NCBI GenBank assembly: GCA_964536835.1
Contig: CAZIAZ010000029.1
Span: 1-38,789 of the forward strand
Direction: 5' to 3'
DNA: 38,789 bases
Source: DAONFI01 sp035403485
GTDB lineage: Bacteria > Planctomycetota > Phycisphaerae > SM23-33
The notes under the pieces are model-generated. The model saw only the letters and a program-made list of their open reading frames with translations. It searched no databases and was not told the DNA's origin. The stretch's first letter is position 1. Every line of letters begins with the position of its first letter. This document shows, in pieces, positions 1 to 7,645 of this stretch. A program made the position numbers and the translations under genes.

Positions 1-53
1 CAGCCGACGCCGCAAACAGCAACAAGCGCAAAGTCAAGTTTAATATGCTCTAA
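1..53 (-). mobile_element. Partial M1 repeat element (terminal end), cut by the window edge
   Basis: Read on the minus strand, these 53 bases begin TTAGAGCATATTAAACTTGA and match the left end of the element at 7109-7270 with only about two mismatches. Only one end of this copy is inside the window, so its full length is unknown. No protein is encoded. It lies downstream of the oxidoreductase gene at 117-1271. Confidence 0.75.
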
Positions 54-116
54 ATTTTTTAAAATCAATCTTTCAAAATAAAACCGTTTTGCCTGATTTT
101 GTGACTTCCGTTTCTT

Positions 117-1271
117 TTATTGCACCTCGATGCCGGCTTTTTCCCAATAGGGCCGTACATCGACCAATTTTCCCGTATTCATCGAATCGTCAATGGCAAA
201 GCACGTGATAGCCGATTTGAGTCCTTCGGTCAAGCCGCTGAACGGCTGAACGTGTTCCTTGAGAGTTTGGCCAATCTGGTCGCAGAGCACCTCATCGCTA
301 CCGCCGTGGCCGCCCACGCCAGCTAGATTCCAGACTTGCTTGGTGTCTTCCCATCCGTAACGCTGGCATTCAACTATGCCGGTACACATATCCGCGCGAA
401 TGCAGCCTTCCGTGCCGAGTATGTACATCCGTCTTTCGGGTATGCCGGCTACGCAATTAGTGTGAAAAGTCGACCGTACGCCGTTGGCAAACTGAATTAT
501 GGCGACCTGATTATCGACTATATCCTTGTCGCCGGTAAACGGATCGGGATGATGTCGGCACGGCCAATCACAGAACGCGGGATTGCCATTTTGTGGATTG
601 GGCCCTATACGGTCCATATGATACAGGTTTTCAGGCTTGAAAAAATCGCAGCCGCCGAAGCTGGCTACGGATACGGGAAGAGAATCTACCATCCAATGAA
701 CCAGGTCAATATCATGACAGCATTTTTCAAGTAGATGCGTGCCGGCATTTTTGGTAAGCCTGCGCCAATCGCGGTGAATATATCCGCCGTGGTTGAATGC
801 AAGAGTTTCATTAAACTCCATGCTTATTATTTTGCCTATCGCACCTTCAGTCAGCAGTTTTTTGATTTTTGTGTGTACCGGCGAATACCGCAACGTAAAG
901 CCGATGAAAAATATTCTGCCGCTTTTTTCAAGAGCAGCCTTCATGGCCATGCAGTCTTCAAACGTGGTTGCCAGCGGTTTTTCACAAAAAACATCTTTGC
1001 CGGCCTCAAGAGCTGCAATGGCGTGCTCCTTGTGAAAACAGTTCCATGAACCGATAAACACCCACTTCACCTCAGGCGCTTTAACCAGGTCATGATAATC
1101 CGCAAAAACCTTTGCATCAGGCGCACATGAATTTTTTATGGTGTCGATGGATTTTTGAGAAACATCGGAAAGAGCTACAATTTTTATCCACGGATATTTT
1201 TTGACCACTGTTTCCAGCAAACTTCTCAACCGGTCACCGCAGCCGATAGCACCTATTCCAACTGTGTCCAT
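117..1271 (-). CDS. Gfo/Idh/MocA family NAD(P)-dependent oxidoreductase
   Basis: A 384-residue cytoplasmic sugar or cyclitol dehydrogenase of the Gfo/Idh/MocA family. The N-terminal Rossmann fold begins with a GAIGCG nucleotide-binding loop at residues 7-12, and the family's EKP motif is at residues 97-99, with the lysine expected to take part in catalysis. A HDIDLVHW stretch near residue 185 and a GGHGGSDE segment near the C-terminus fit the substrate-binding domain. The reading frame is open 36 codons further upstream, but the ATG at 1271 has a clear AAAGGAC ribosome site about 8 bases before it and starts directly with the Rossmann strand, so I chose it. It is divergent from the AraC regulator at 1458. 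The substrate cannot be read from sequence; neighbouring genes suggest sugar acids or polysaccharide-derived sugars. Confidence 0.9.
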   Translation of the reverse strand: MDTVGIGAIGCGDRLRSLLETVVKKYPWIKIVALSDVSQKSIDTIKNSCAPDAKVFADYHDLVKAPEVKWVFIGSWNCFHKEHAIAALEAGKDVFCEKPLATTFEDCMAMKAALEKSGRIFFIGFTLRYSPVHTKIKKLLTEGAIGKIISMEFNETLAFNHGGYIHRDWRRLTKNAGTHLLEKCCHDIDLVHWMVDSLPVSVASFGGCDFFKPENLYHMDRIGPNPQNGNPAFCDWPCRHHPDPFTGDKDIVDNQVAIIQFANGVRSTFHTNCVAGIPERRMYILGTEGCIRADMCTGIVECQRYGWEDTKQVWNLAGVGGHGGSDEVLCDQIGQTLKEHVQPFSGLTEGLKSAITCFAIDDSMNTGKLVDVRPYWEKAGIEVQ

Positions 1272-1317
1272 TTCAGTAAGTCCTTTAAAAAGTGTTCTTT
1301 CGAAACGAACGATTACA

Positions 1318-1346
1318 TATATAAATATCTTGCAAAAGCGTGAAAA
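1318..1346 (-). promoter_or_regulatory. Possible sigma-70-like promoter for the oxidoreductase gene
   Basis: On the minus strand there is a TTTTCA box (1341-1346), a 17-base spacer and a TATATA box (1318-1323). That would start transcription about 40 bases before the ATG at 1271. Both boxes match the consensus at four of six positions, so this is a by-eye prediction. Confidence 0.35.
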
Positions 1347-1457
1347 TGGCAATATCTTTAATGCTGTATTTTTTAACAAAAACGCTAAAGGTTATTTCAG
1401 AATCTGTTTTCGTCGCGAGATTAAGGAATTTCCGGCTCGGCTGCGGCAGAATGATGT

Positions 1458-2405
1458 TTGGAAACAGATTTCAGTATTATCGATATGGATGAATTGGAAA
1501 AATTTGAGGCTATACGGCAGAAAATTCAGAAACTGCCCGAGCCGAAAGACTATTATACCGGCGTTAATACCGATGTTATGCCGCTGCCGGAAAATATATT
1601 GCTTTTTCGCCGTACCCGCCAGCTTATCGGTGCCGGTTCGCATCATCATCGCTTCATGGTGATAATGAATTTTCAGACTGAAGGCACTGTCATCATCGAC
1701 GACATGATGTTCGATTTCAAGCCCGGCCAAGCCGTTGTGATTTTCCCGTTTCAATATCACGCCTATGCGAATTTCGCCACAGGCAGTATCGATTGGTTAT
1801 TTGCGTCATTTGAGTGGCCCAATGCGGTTACGCCGGCGACGTTTATGAAACTCAAGAATACCATTACGCCGATGTCGGCTGAGATGCTGGCGTTCGTGGA
1901 ACGATTGATAGAACATTATACGGGCGGCGGCGATGAGGATTATCGAGCCATGGGCGTAAAGCTCATGACCGGTGCACTGCTAAACGAACTTCTCCTTGCC
2001 GAGGAAACGCATCAGACCATCCGCAATCGTGCCGGCACGTCACACACGTATGAACTGTTTCAGGTGGTAAGCCAGTATATTTATGCCAACCTCGATCAGC
2101 CGATACAGATACGAGACGTGGCTGATTACGCCAACATTTCCGAAAGTCATCTTCGCAATGTTTTTACGCAGAAGTTCGGCGTGAGTATCGGCTCATACAT
2201 CAGGCGCAGCAAACTCATTCGGGCGTGCAGGTTGCTGGAGACGACGGAATCGTCCATCGGCGAAGTTGCCCAAGCCTGCGGATTTGGTTCAGTTTATGCG
2301 TTCAGCCGTACATTCAGGCAGAACATCGGCCAAAGTCCAAATCAATATCGCAATCGTCCAGGCAGCAGAAGAAAGCGCCGGCCGGCTAGCACTAATGTAG
2401 AATAA
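1458..2405 (+). CDS. AraC family transcriptional regulator with N-terminal cupin domain
   Basis: A 315-residue regulator. The N-terminal half has a cupin-like sensor region with a histidine cluster (SHHHRF) and a PGQAVVIFP turn. The last 100 residues, about 200-299, carry the paired helix-turn-helix of the AraC family: IRDVADYANISESHLRNVF as the first unit, and a second unit containing IGEVAQACGFGSVYAFSRTF followed by the usual SPNQYR ending. A basic tail (RRKRRP) follows. The start is uncertain: TTG at 1458 is the longest possibility because a stop lies just upstream at 1452, and ATG at 1485 is the alternative. Neither has a strong ribosome site. Divergence from the oxidoreductase at 1271 suggests it controls that gene, probably in response to a sugar; this is inference from position. 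Confidence 0.88.
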   Translation: METDFSIIDMDELEKFEAIRQKIQKLPEPKDYYTGVNTDVMPLPENILLFRRTRQLIGAGSHHHRFMVIMNFQTEGTVIIDDMMFDFKPGQAVVIFPFQYHAYANFATGSIDWLFASFEWPNAVTPATFMKLKNTITPMSAEMLAFVERLIEHYTGGGDEDYRAMGVKLMTGALLNELLLAEETHQTIRNRAGTSHTYELFQVVSQYIYANLDQPIQIRDVADYANISESHLRNVFTQKFGVSIGSYIRRSKLIRACRLLETTESSIGEVAQACGFGSVYAFSRTFRQNIGQSPNQYRNRPGSRRKRRPASTNVE

Positions 2406-2522
2406 AGCGGCGCATGTAAAACATGGCGTAAAATAAAATCAACCACCACTTAAACACAACTCGGATATATTGCAAAGCGTACATGTCGTCATTTTTATTT
2501 AAAACAGTTCTCGAAGCGGTAT

Positions 2523-3602
2523 TTATCTTTTTACTCTGGCGTTGCCGTTCCATATGCTCCAGACCTGTTCTTCATCCGCCGGCTGAGCGTAATCAGTAAG
2601 AAGCGTCGTCGCCAGTGCTCCTGTCGCCCATCCGAATTGAGCCCATTTTTCCGGCGACCAGCCTTTAAGAATGGCGTAAAGCATGCCGCCCACAAAGCCG
2701 TCGCCGCCGCCTATGCGGTCAAGCACGGTTATTTCACGCGGTTCGATTACGTGCCAGTCGTTGCCGTCGAACATTATCGCCCCCCAGCGATGAAGATTTG
2801 CACTGACGACTTCACGCAATGTCGTGGCGAAAACGCTGGCGTTGGGAAATTCTTTTCTTGCGTTATTTATCATTTCCCTGAAGCCGTCGATTTTTGCGGC
2901 GATGTCCTTGCCGCCGGCTTCCGGGCCTTTGACGCCCAGGCACAGCTGAAAATCTTCCTCGTTGCCGATTAATATGTCTGCCGCCGCCGCAATTTCTCCA
3001 AAAATTTTATGCAATTCAGCTTCGCGATTGACCCAGAACGAAGCCCTGTAGTTGAGGTCGAAAGAGATTTTCGTTCCGTATTTTTTTGCCGTCTGCGCTA
3101 TTTCGAGACAGAATTTACTGGTCTCCGGCGACAAAGCTGCAATCAAGCCGGACAAATGTACTATCTGTACGCCCTCTTCGCAGAAAATTCTTTCGAGGTC
3201 AAAATCTTTTGAGTTGAGGATTCTGCCGACTTCGCCGGCACGGTCATTGTGTACTCGCGGGCCGCGCGAGCCTACGCCACTATCGGCAAGATTGAACTGG
3301 TGACGATATCCCCACGGGCCGCCCTGCGGTACTTCAGGGCCTTCGTAATCCATGTGGCGGCCGGCGAGGTTGTCCTTGATAAAACGGGCGATAGGACTGC
3401 CCTTGACGAAAGCCGTCAAAACTTTTACCGGCAGGCCGAGATACGACGCCACGCTGGCGACGTTGGATTCGGCACTTGTCGCCTGCATTTTGAAAACATC
3501 GCTGCAATGCATGGGTTGGCTGTCTGCCGGCGTCAGGCGTATGCCCATACTGGTGGGTATCAACAGCGAGTATTTGAAATTCTTTTTAAGTTCGATATTC
3601 AT
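2523..3602 (-). CDS. kdgK: PfkB family sugar kinase, probable 2-dehydro-3-deoxygluconokinase
   Basis: A 359-residue ribokinase-fold kinase. The PfkB ATP-site signature is DRIGGGDGF at residues 295-303, with Asp301 as the expected catalytic base; the usual GAGD is GGGD here. FDLNYR in the middle and a VHLSG strand are also typical of KDG-type kinases. The predicted reaction is phosphorylation of 2-keto-3-deoxygluconate to KDPG in the cytoplasm. It lies 247 bases downstream of the D-mannonate oxidoreductase on the same strand, and that context is the main reason to prefer KDG kinase over other sugar kinases. AGGA lies about 9 bases before the ATG. Another PfkB sugar specificity cannot be excluded. 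The 247-base gap contains an 86-base structured element. Confidence 0.8.
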   Translation of the reverse strand: MNIELKKNFKYSLLIPTSMGIRLTPADSQPMHCSDVFKMQATSAESNVASVASYLGLPVKVLTAFVKGSPIARFIKDNLAGRHMDYEGPEVPQGGPWGYRHQFNLADSGVGSRGPRVHNDRAGEVGRILNSKDFDLERIFCEEGVQIVHLSGLIAALSPETSKFCLEIAQTAKKYGTKISFDLNYRASFWVNREAELHKIFGEIAAAADILIGNEEDFQLCLGVKGPEAGGKDIAAKIDGFREMINNARKEFPNASVFATTLREVVSANLHRWGAIMFDGNDWHVIEPREITVLDRIGGGDGFVGGMLYAILKGWSPEKWAQFGWATGALATTLLTDYAQPADEEQVWSIWNGNARVKR

Positions 3603-3661
3603 ATGCCTGTTTCCTCATGTTTGATTAAGAGCTTCTAAACATATTTGCACGAATTATTTAT

Positions 3662-3747
3662 GGCCGCCGTTTTTCAACCGCTCTAGTACTCTGTAATAGA
3701 GTATGCTTTAATTCTTGGCTCGTTTTTGATTCATTCTTCCGGCGGCC
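3662..3747 (-). other. Structured intergenic element with paired arms and inner hairpin
   Basis: Eight-base arms GGCCGCCG (3662-3669) and CGGCGGCC (3740-3747) are perfectly complementary and enclose 70 bases. Inside is a second perfect stem, TACTCT (3687-3692) with AGAGTA (3698-3703) around a 5-base loop. It sits between the SDR gene and the kinase gene, so it would lie in the 5' region of the kinase. There is no T-run next to it, so it is not an ordinary terminator. It could be an RNA leader or an unclassified repeat. Confidence 0.45.
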
Positions 3748-3849
3748 TTACGTTTGGCAACAATTCTCCCGGCTGAATCACCTGCAAAATGAGAATTCTT
3801 TACCAACTTTCAAGACTCTGCTTTGGAGATATGTTCATCGGCATTTATA

Positions 3850-4671
3850 TCAAACGCCGCTATATGCGCTAAAACCGCCGTCGACCGGCACTACAATACC
3901 GGTTACAAATTTTGCGGCGTCCGATATCAGCCATACCAGTGTGCCGACCAGGTCCGCCGGTTCGCCATATCGGCTCATCGGTGTGTGGTCGATAATCTGC
4001 TGGCCCCGCCTGGTTTTGCTGCCGTCCTGGTTCGTCAGCAGAAATCTGTTCTGGTCGGTCAGGAAAAATCCTGGGGCTATCGCGTTGACGCGGATGTTGG
4101 GAGAATGATTCTGGCACATGTAGGTGCTCAGCCATTGAGTGAAATTGCTTACGGCGGCTTTGGCGGCGGAGTAGGCTGCTATTCGCGTCAGCGGGCGAAA
4201 TGCATTCATGGATGAAATATTGATGATGACGCCCTGATTGCGTTGGGCCATGTGTTTGCCGAAAACTTGGCTGGGCACTATGCTGCCGAGGCAGTTCAGG
4301 TCAAAAACCCATCGGATTGCATCGGCGTCGAGGTCGAAGAATGTTGATTCGGGCGGTACACAGGTTGCTTCTTTCTTGTTGCCGCCGGCGCCGTTGATGA
4401 GTACATCTATATGTTCGAAATTTTTAACTGTCTGTTCAAATGCTTCGACGACAGCCGATTTGTCAAGCACATTGCATTTGACGGCTATCGCAGTTCCGTC
4501 GGCGGCGTTGATTGCGTCAGCCACTTTTTGTGCGCCGGCGAGATTGTAGTCCAGTATTGCCACTCTCGCCCCGCAGGCCGCCAGCGATTTTGCCATCTCG
4601 CCGCACAGTATGCCGGCTCCGCCGGTTATCGCAACAGTTTTGCCGTTAACGTTGAACATATCGATACTCAT
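3850..4671 (-). CDS. SDR family D-mannonate oxidoreductase (fructuronate reductase type)
   Basis: A 273-residue short-chain dehydrogenase/reductase. From memory it closely resembles the SDR-type D-mannonate oxidoreductase family: the N-terminal MFNVNGKTVAITGG, the INGAGGN segment, INISSMNAF, and the C-terminal VDGGFSAYSGV are all family hallmarks. Catalytic residues are visible: Ser153/154, Tyr167 and Lys171 in a YSAAK motif. The enzyme interconverts D-fructuronate and D-mannonate with NAD(H) in glucuronate breakdown. The cofactor loop reads TGGAGILCG, with Cys23 where I would expect Gly. I chose ATG 4671 because GAGGTG lies just upstream; an ATG pair at 4683-4686 overlaps the previous stop. 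Only 11 bases separate it from the lipoprotein gene, so the two are almost certainly co-transcribed. Confidence 0.88.
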   Translation of the reverse strand: MSIDMFNVNGKTVAITGGAGILCGEMAKSLAACGARVAILDYNLAGAQKVADAINAADGTAIAVKCNVLDKSAVVEAFEQTVKNFEHIDVLINGAGGNKKEATCVPPESTFFDLDADAIRWVFDLNCLGSIVPSQVFGKHMAQRNQGVIINISSMNAFRPLTRIAAYSAAKAAVSNFTQWLSTYMCQNHSPNIRVNAIAPGFFLTDQNRFLLTNQDGSKTRRGQQIIDHTPMSRYGEPADLVGTLVWLISDAAKFVTGIVVPVDGGFSAYSGV

Positions 4672-4682
4672 CTTGCACCTCA

Positions 4683-5336
4683 TCATTTTCGTAGTCGGTC
4701 GGGCTTGAGTTTACCCTCGACATAATCGTTAATATATTGCAGCAATTCCCTGCGACTCGGATTTGCGGGGAATTTCAGGTTGTTTTTCTGTGCTATCGTT
4801 TCCCATCTGTTGACAGCGTCGCAGAACATGGGCGACGGCATGAAATCCCATATTACGGTGTCCGTCCAATCCGGTTTTTTGGTATTCGGCGGCGATACGG
4901 GCATGGGTTCATACCACTGATCCAGATTTTCCAAAATTTTACGTCGAAGTTCATTCTGCTCGGAAAGCGGCAGGGTGTCTATCTCCCTTAGCATTGAAAC
5001 GCTCCGCCATACTTTTTCGCGATGCTGTTCCAGAAATTGAATTTTCTTTGATAACTGTTCCTTTGTTATGGTTGCGTCCGGCAGCGGCGTCAATTTCCGT
5101 ATAGGTTTTACTTTTCCGCTTTCTTCCAGTTCGACGCGTTCAGCCTCTGTATCCGGCCGGCCGTCGGCTATTTCTTTTTTCCCGGATTCGTCAGCCGTTT
5201 CGTCGTCAGCAACGGCTGGCCTTTCCCACCAGCCCCATTTGGGCCAGTCGGGGTATTGCTTGCGAACATCCATATTATTCGTATCGCAGCCGCCAATAAT
5301 TGCCGCCAATACAGCCATCAACATCATCTGTTTCAT
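4683..5336 (-). CDS. Predicted lipoprotein of unknown function
   Basis: A 217-residue protein that I do not recognise. It begins with a short signal peptide and a lipobox ending GGC, with Cys17 as the likely lipidated residue. The mature part is acidic and Trp-rich at first (PDWPKWGWW), then has a charged Glu/Asp/Lys stretch that may be disordered. A helical region with many charged residues follows. There are no transmembrane segments after the signal. ATG 5336 has a strong AGGAGA ribosome site. It is the first gene of a leftward unit with the mannonate oxidoreductase, and a perfect TTGACA box lies upstream. Why an envelope lipoprotein should share a transcript with a cytoplasmic sugar-acid enzyme is unclear; it may be local to this lineage. 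Confidence 0.75.
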   Translation of the reverse strand: MKQMMLMAVLAAIIGGCDTNNMDVRKQYPDWPKWGWWERPAVADDETADESGKKEIADGRPDTEAERVELEESGKVKPIRKLTPLPDATITKEQLSKKIQFLEQHREKVWRSVSMLREIDTLPLSEQNELRRKILENLDQWYEPMPVSPPNTKKPDWTDTVIWDFMPSPMFCDAVNRWETIAQKNNLKFPANPSRRELLQYINDYVEGKLKPDRLRK

Positions 5337-5397
5337 GACAATTCTCCTGTGCAAGACTGAATCACACAATTTTTCAGTGCATACGACGTAGTTGTGT

Positions 5398-5427
5398 ATA
5401 TTCTGTCTTCTGGGGCTGAATTGTCAA
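5398..5427 (-). promoter_or_regulatory. Probable promoter of the lipoprotein-oxidoreductase operon
   Basis: A perfect TTGACA box (minus strand, 5422-5427) is followed after 18 bases by GAATAT (5398-5403); TATACA overlaps it slightly further down. The position is about 60 bases upstream of the ATG at 5336. The minus-35 box is convincing and the minus-10 box is weak. Confidence 0.45.
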
Positions 5428-5467
5428 ACAACAATTGGTACGCCACGATAATTTAACTGCCGAAATA

Positions 5468-5490
5468 CGCATTCCGCCGGCAGGAATGCG
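5468..5490 (-). terminator. Hairpin downstream of gnd, possible terminator
   Basis: CGCATTCC (5468-5475) and GGAATGCG (5483-5490) form a perfect 8-base stem around GCCGGCA, 15 bases after the gnd stop. The following minus-strand bases (TATTTCGG) are only weakly T-rich, so termination may be partial. Confidence 0.45.
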
Positions 5491-5505
5491 GTATATATCG
5501 CATAA

Positions 5506-6978
5506 TCACGCGTTGTACGTCGTAGCGGTTATATTGCCGCCGTGGCCGGTCCAGTTCGTGTGGAAAAATTCGCCGCGCGGCCGGTCGACGCGTTCGTAAG
5601 TATGCGCGCCGAAATAATCTCGCTGCGCCTGCAGAAGGTTAGCCGGCAGCCTTGCGCTGCGATAGCCGTCATAATATGCAAGCGCACTGCTGAATGCCGG
5701 CGTCGGTACGCCCATATCGACGGCAAGCTTGACCGTGTTTCGCCATGCCTGCTGGCAGTCGGCGACTGCGCTGGTGAAATAGCTGTCCAGCAGAAGGTTT
5801 ACCAGATTCGGATTTTTATCGAAGGCTTCTTTTATTTTGCCCAAAAACCGGCTGCGAATGATGCAGCCGCCTCGCCACATCAGGGCGATGCCGCCGTAAT
5901 TCAGATTCCAGCCGTAAGTCTTAGCCGCCGCCCGCATGAGTTGATAACCCTGCGCATATGAAACGATTTTGGATGCATAAAGAGCCTTGCTGATATCTGC
6001 GACAATTCGGGCTCGATTGCCCTCGATTTTTTTGCCGGCCGGCCCTGGCAGGATTTTTGACGCTTCTACCCGCTCTTCCCTGATAGCGGAAAGGCAACGT
6101 GCGAAAACTGCTTCGCCGATGAGTGTAAGCGGTTGGCCTTCATCTAATGCGGCGACGGCTGTCCATTTGCCAGTGCCTTTCTGGCCGGCGGTGTCAAGTA
6201 TGCTGTCAAGAACTTCCCTGCCGGCGTCATCCCTGTAACCGAGAATGTCTCGTGTGATTTCAACCAGATAACTGTCAAGGTCGCCTTTGTTCCAGTCGGC
6301 GAGAACATGGCACATTTCGGCGTTGGTCAGTCCCAGAGTTTTCATCAGGTTGTATGCTTCGCAGATGAGCTGCATGTCGCCGTATTCTATGCCGTTGTGA
6401 ACCATTTTTACAAAATGGCCTGCGCCGCCTTCGCCTACCCAGTCGCAGCATGGTTCTTCCCTGCCGGTCTTCGGGTCGGGGGCTTTTGCCGCGATAGCCT
6501 GAAAAATCTCCTTCACTGCCGGCCATGCCGCCGGACTGCCGCCTGGCATCATGCTCGGGCCTTTGCGGGCGCCCTCTTCGCCGCCGGATACGCCCGTGCC
6601 GATATAGAGCAGACCTTTGCTTTCCACGTATTTGCAGCGGCGGATGGTGTCCGGAAAATGCGAGTTGCCGCCGTCTATGATTATGTCGCCGGTGTCCAGA
6701 TGCGGCAGGAGAAGTTCTATGAAATCGTCAACTGGCTGGCCGGCTTTCACCAGCATCATCACGCGACGAGGACGTTTTAGGCTGGCAATGAATTCTTCGA
6801 TACTGTGGCAGCCGACTATTTTTGTGCCCTTCGCCTGATTGTTGAGAAAATCGTCCACCTTGCTGACCGTACGATTGAAGACGGCGATGGTGAAGCCCTT
6901 GTCGTTCATATTGAGCACCAGGTTCTGGCCCATGACGGCTAATCCTATAAGGCCCAAATCGGCTTGTGGCTGTGACAT
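5506..6978 (-). CDS. gnd: 6-phosphogluconate dehydrogenase, decarboxylating
   Basis: A 490-residue cytoplasmic enzyme of the oxidative pentose phosphate pathway. It converts 6-phosphogluconate to ribulose 5-phosphate and CO2 with reduction of NADP+. The N-terminal nucleotide loop is GLAVMG (12-17), followed by the VFNRT strand end. IIDGGNSHFPDT is at about 100-111, and the catalytic Lys191 and Glu198 lie in KMVHNGIEYGDMQ. The C-terminal helical domain contains the usual WRGGCIIRS and ends GGNITATTYNA. The length is typical of the long (E. coli-like) form. AAAGGAAA precedes the ATG at 6978. The next gene downstream (lipoprotein) is 169 bases away and seems to have its own promoter. The 5' region is crowded with repeat material. 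Confidence 0.96.
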   Translation of the reverse strand: MSQPQADLGLIGLAVMGQNLVLNMNDKGFTIAVFNRTVSKVDDFLNNQAKGTKIVGCHSIEEFIASLKRPRRVMMLVKAGQPVDDFIELLLPHLDTGDIIIDGGNSHFPDTIRRCKYVESKGLLYIGTGVSGGEEGARKGPSMMPGGSPAAWPAVKEIFQAIAAKAPDPKTGREEPCCDWVGEGGAGHFVKMVHNGIEYGDMQLICEAYNLMKTLGLTNAEMCHVLADWNKGDLDSYLVEITRDILGYRDDAGREVLDSILDTAGQKGTGKWTAVAALDEGQPLTLIGEAVFARCLSAIREERVEASKILPGPAGKKIEGNRARIVADISKALYASKIVSYAQGYQLMRAAAKTYGWNLNYGGIALMWRGGCIIRSRFLGKIKEAFDKNPNLVNLLLDSYFTSAVADCQQAWRNTVKLAVDMGVPTPAFSSALAYYDGYRSARLPANLLQAQRDYFGAHTYERVDRPRGEFFHTNWTGHGGNITATTYNA

Positions 6979-7108
6979 GATTGTTTCCTTTAAAAACCGT
7001 TAAATTTAAATAAAATGAATCCCTAAAGGGCTATGATAATTCTCGAAACAAATATTTTTCCGGCAAATACTCTTTTATTTTAAAAACCGTAGAATTACGA
7101 ATGACATA

Positions 7109-7270
7109 TTAGATCATATTAAACTTGACTTTGCGTTTGTTGCTGTTTGCGGCGTCGGCTGGCTGCGTCAGGCTGCATCGAAAACCATACAAGGTGCCTG
7201 CTTCGCCTTCCTTGCCAACCGTGTCCTCAACGACGCAACAAGGCGCAATTTCAAATTTAACATGCTCTAA
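7109..7270. mobile_element. M1 element, 162-base MITE-like inverted repeat
   Basis: The ends are imperfect inverted repeats of roughly 30 bases. The left end starts TTAGATCATATTAAACTTGA; the right end, reversed, starts TTAGAGCATGTTAAATTTGA. The interior shows no ORF of note. A near-identical end occurs at 1-53 and a 30-base minimal form at 11429-11458. A TA dinucleotide sits one base inside each end, which would fit a TA target duplication. The lack of a transposase suggests movement in trans. Confidence 0.7.
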
Positions 7271-7589
7271 AAAATCCGCCGAAGTAGCATTGAATATTGC
7301 GCCATCGCGCAGCTCTTACGACAGTTTATGCATGATAACCGATATTTCAAGTGAAGCGGCTTTTTTTGCACTGAATTGAGAGCCGTATTTATTGAACAAT
7401 AGTCCAACAGAACGATTCTTTCAAGAACCACGAATGACAGGAAAAATTTGAATGGTGCTTTTTGCATAACGTTTTGAGAAATTTCTGCCAGATGGAGTTA
7501 AATCCGGTGTTGGTAATTTTTAAAACCGTTCTGCCGATGCGAGAGGTTTATATGGTGGCTGTCTGTATGTTGCCGCCATAAAGCAATAA

Positions 7590-7626
7590 AAAATGTCATA
7601 GCCACAAAATATGGTTATGACATTTT
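7590..7626 (-). terminator. Rho-independent terminator of folC
   Basis: A 15-base stem (7590-7604 with 7612-7626, one G-T pair) with a 7-base loop lies 20 bases after the folC stop at 7646. On the minus strand it is followed by a T-run. A-rich and T-rich sides on both flanks could make it work in both directions. Confidence 0.85.
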
Positions 7627-7645
7627 GTTATATGCAAAACTACGT

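Larger units (their letters stand above)
6979..7645. other. 667-base gene-free region: gnd leader, repeats and folC terminator
   Basis: This stretch holds the gnd upstream region, the M1 element (7109-7270), a 320-base AT-rich segment without a convincing ORF, and the folC terminator (7590-7626). TAATTCTCGAAA at 7037-7048 matches a 12-base word in the end of the M3 repeat at 25413-25424. TTTCAAGAACC at 7419-7429 matches the opposite M3 end. An old M3-type element interrupted by M1 is therefore possible. ORFs of 60-85 codons here look like chance. Confidence 0.6.

Noticed and set aside
735..1049. Overlapping long frames opposite the oxidoreductase and many other genes
   Set aside because: They mirror the codon structure of the real genes on the opposite strand and show no family motifs or ribosome sites.
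1272..1457. AraC-type direct repeats in the divergent promoter region
   Set aside because: Words such as AAAGCGTG and AACGCTAAAG look related, but they do not form a consistent pair of sites.
7267..7467. 66-codon minus-strand frame between gnd and folC
   Set aside because: No ribosome site, no recognisable motif and overlap with the end of the M1 repeat; it is most likely chance.
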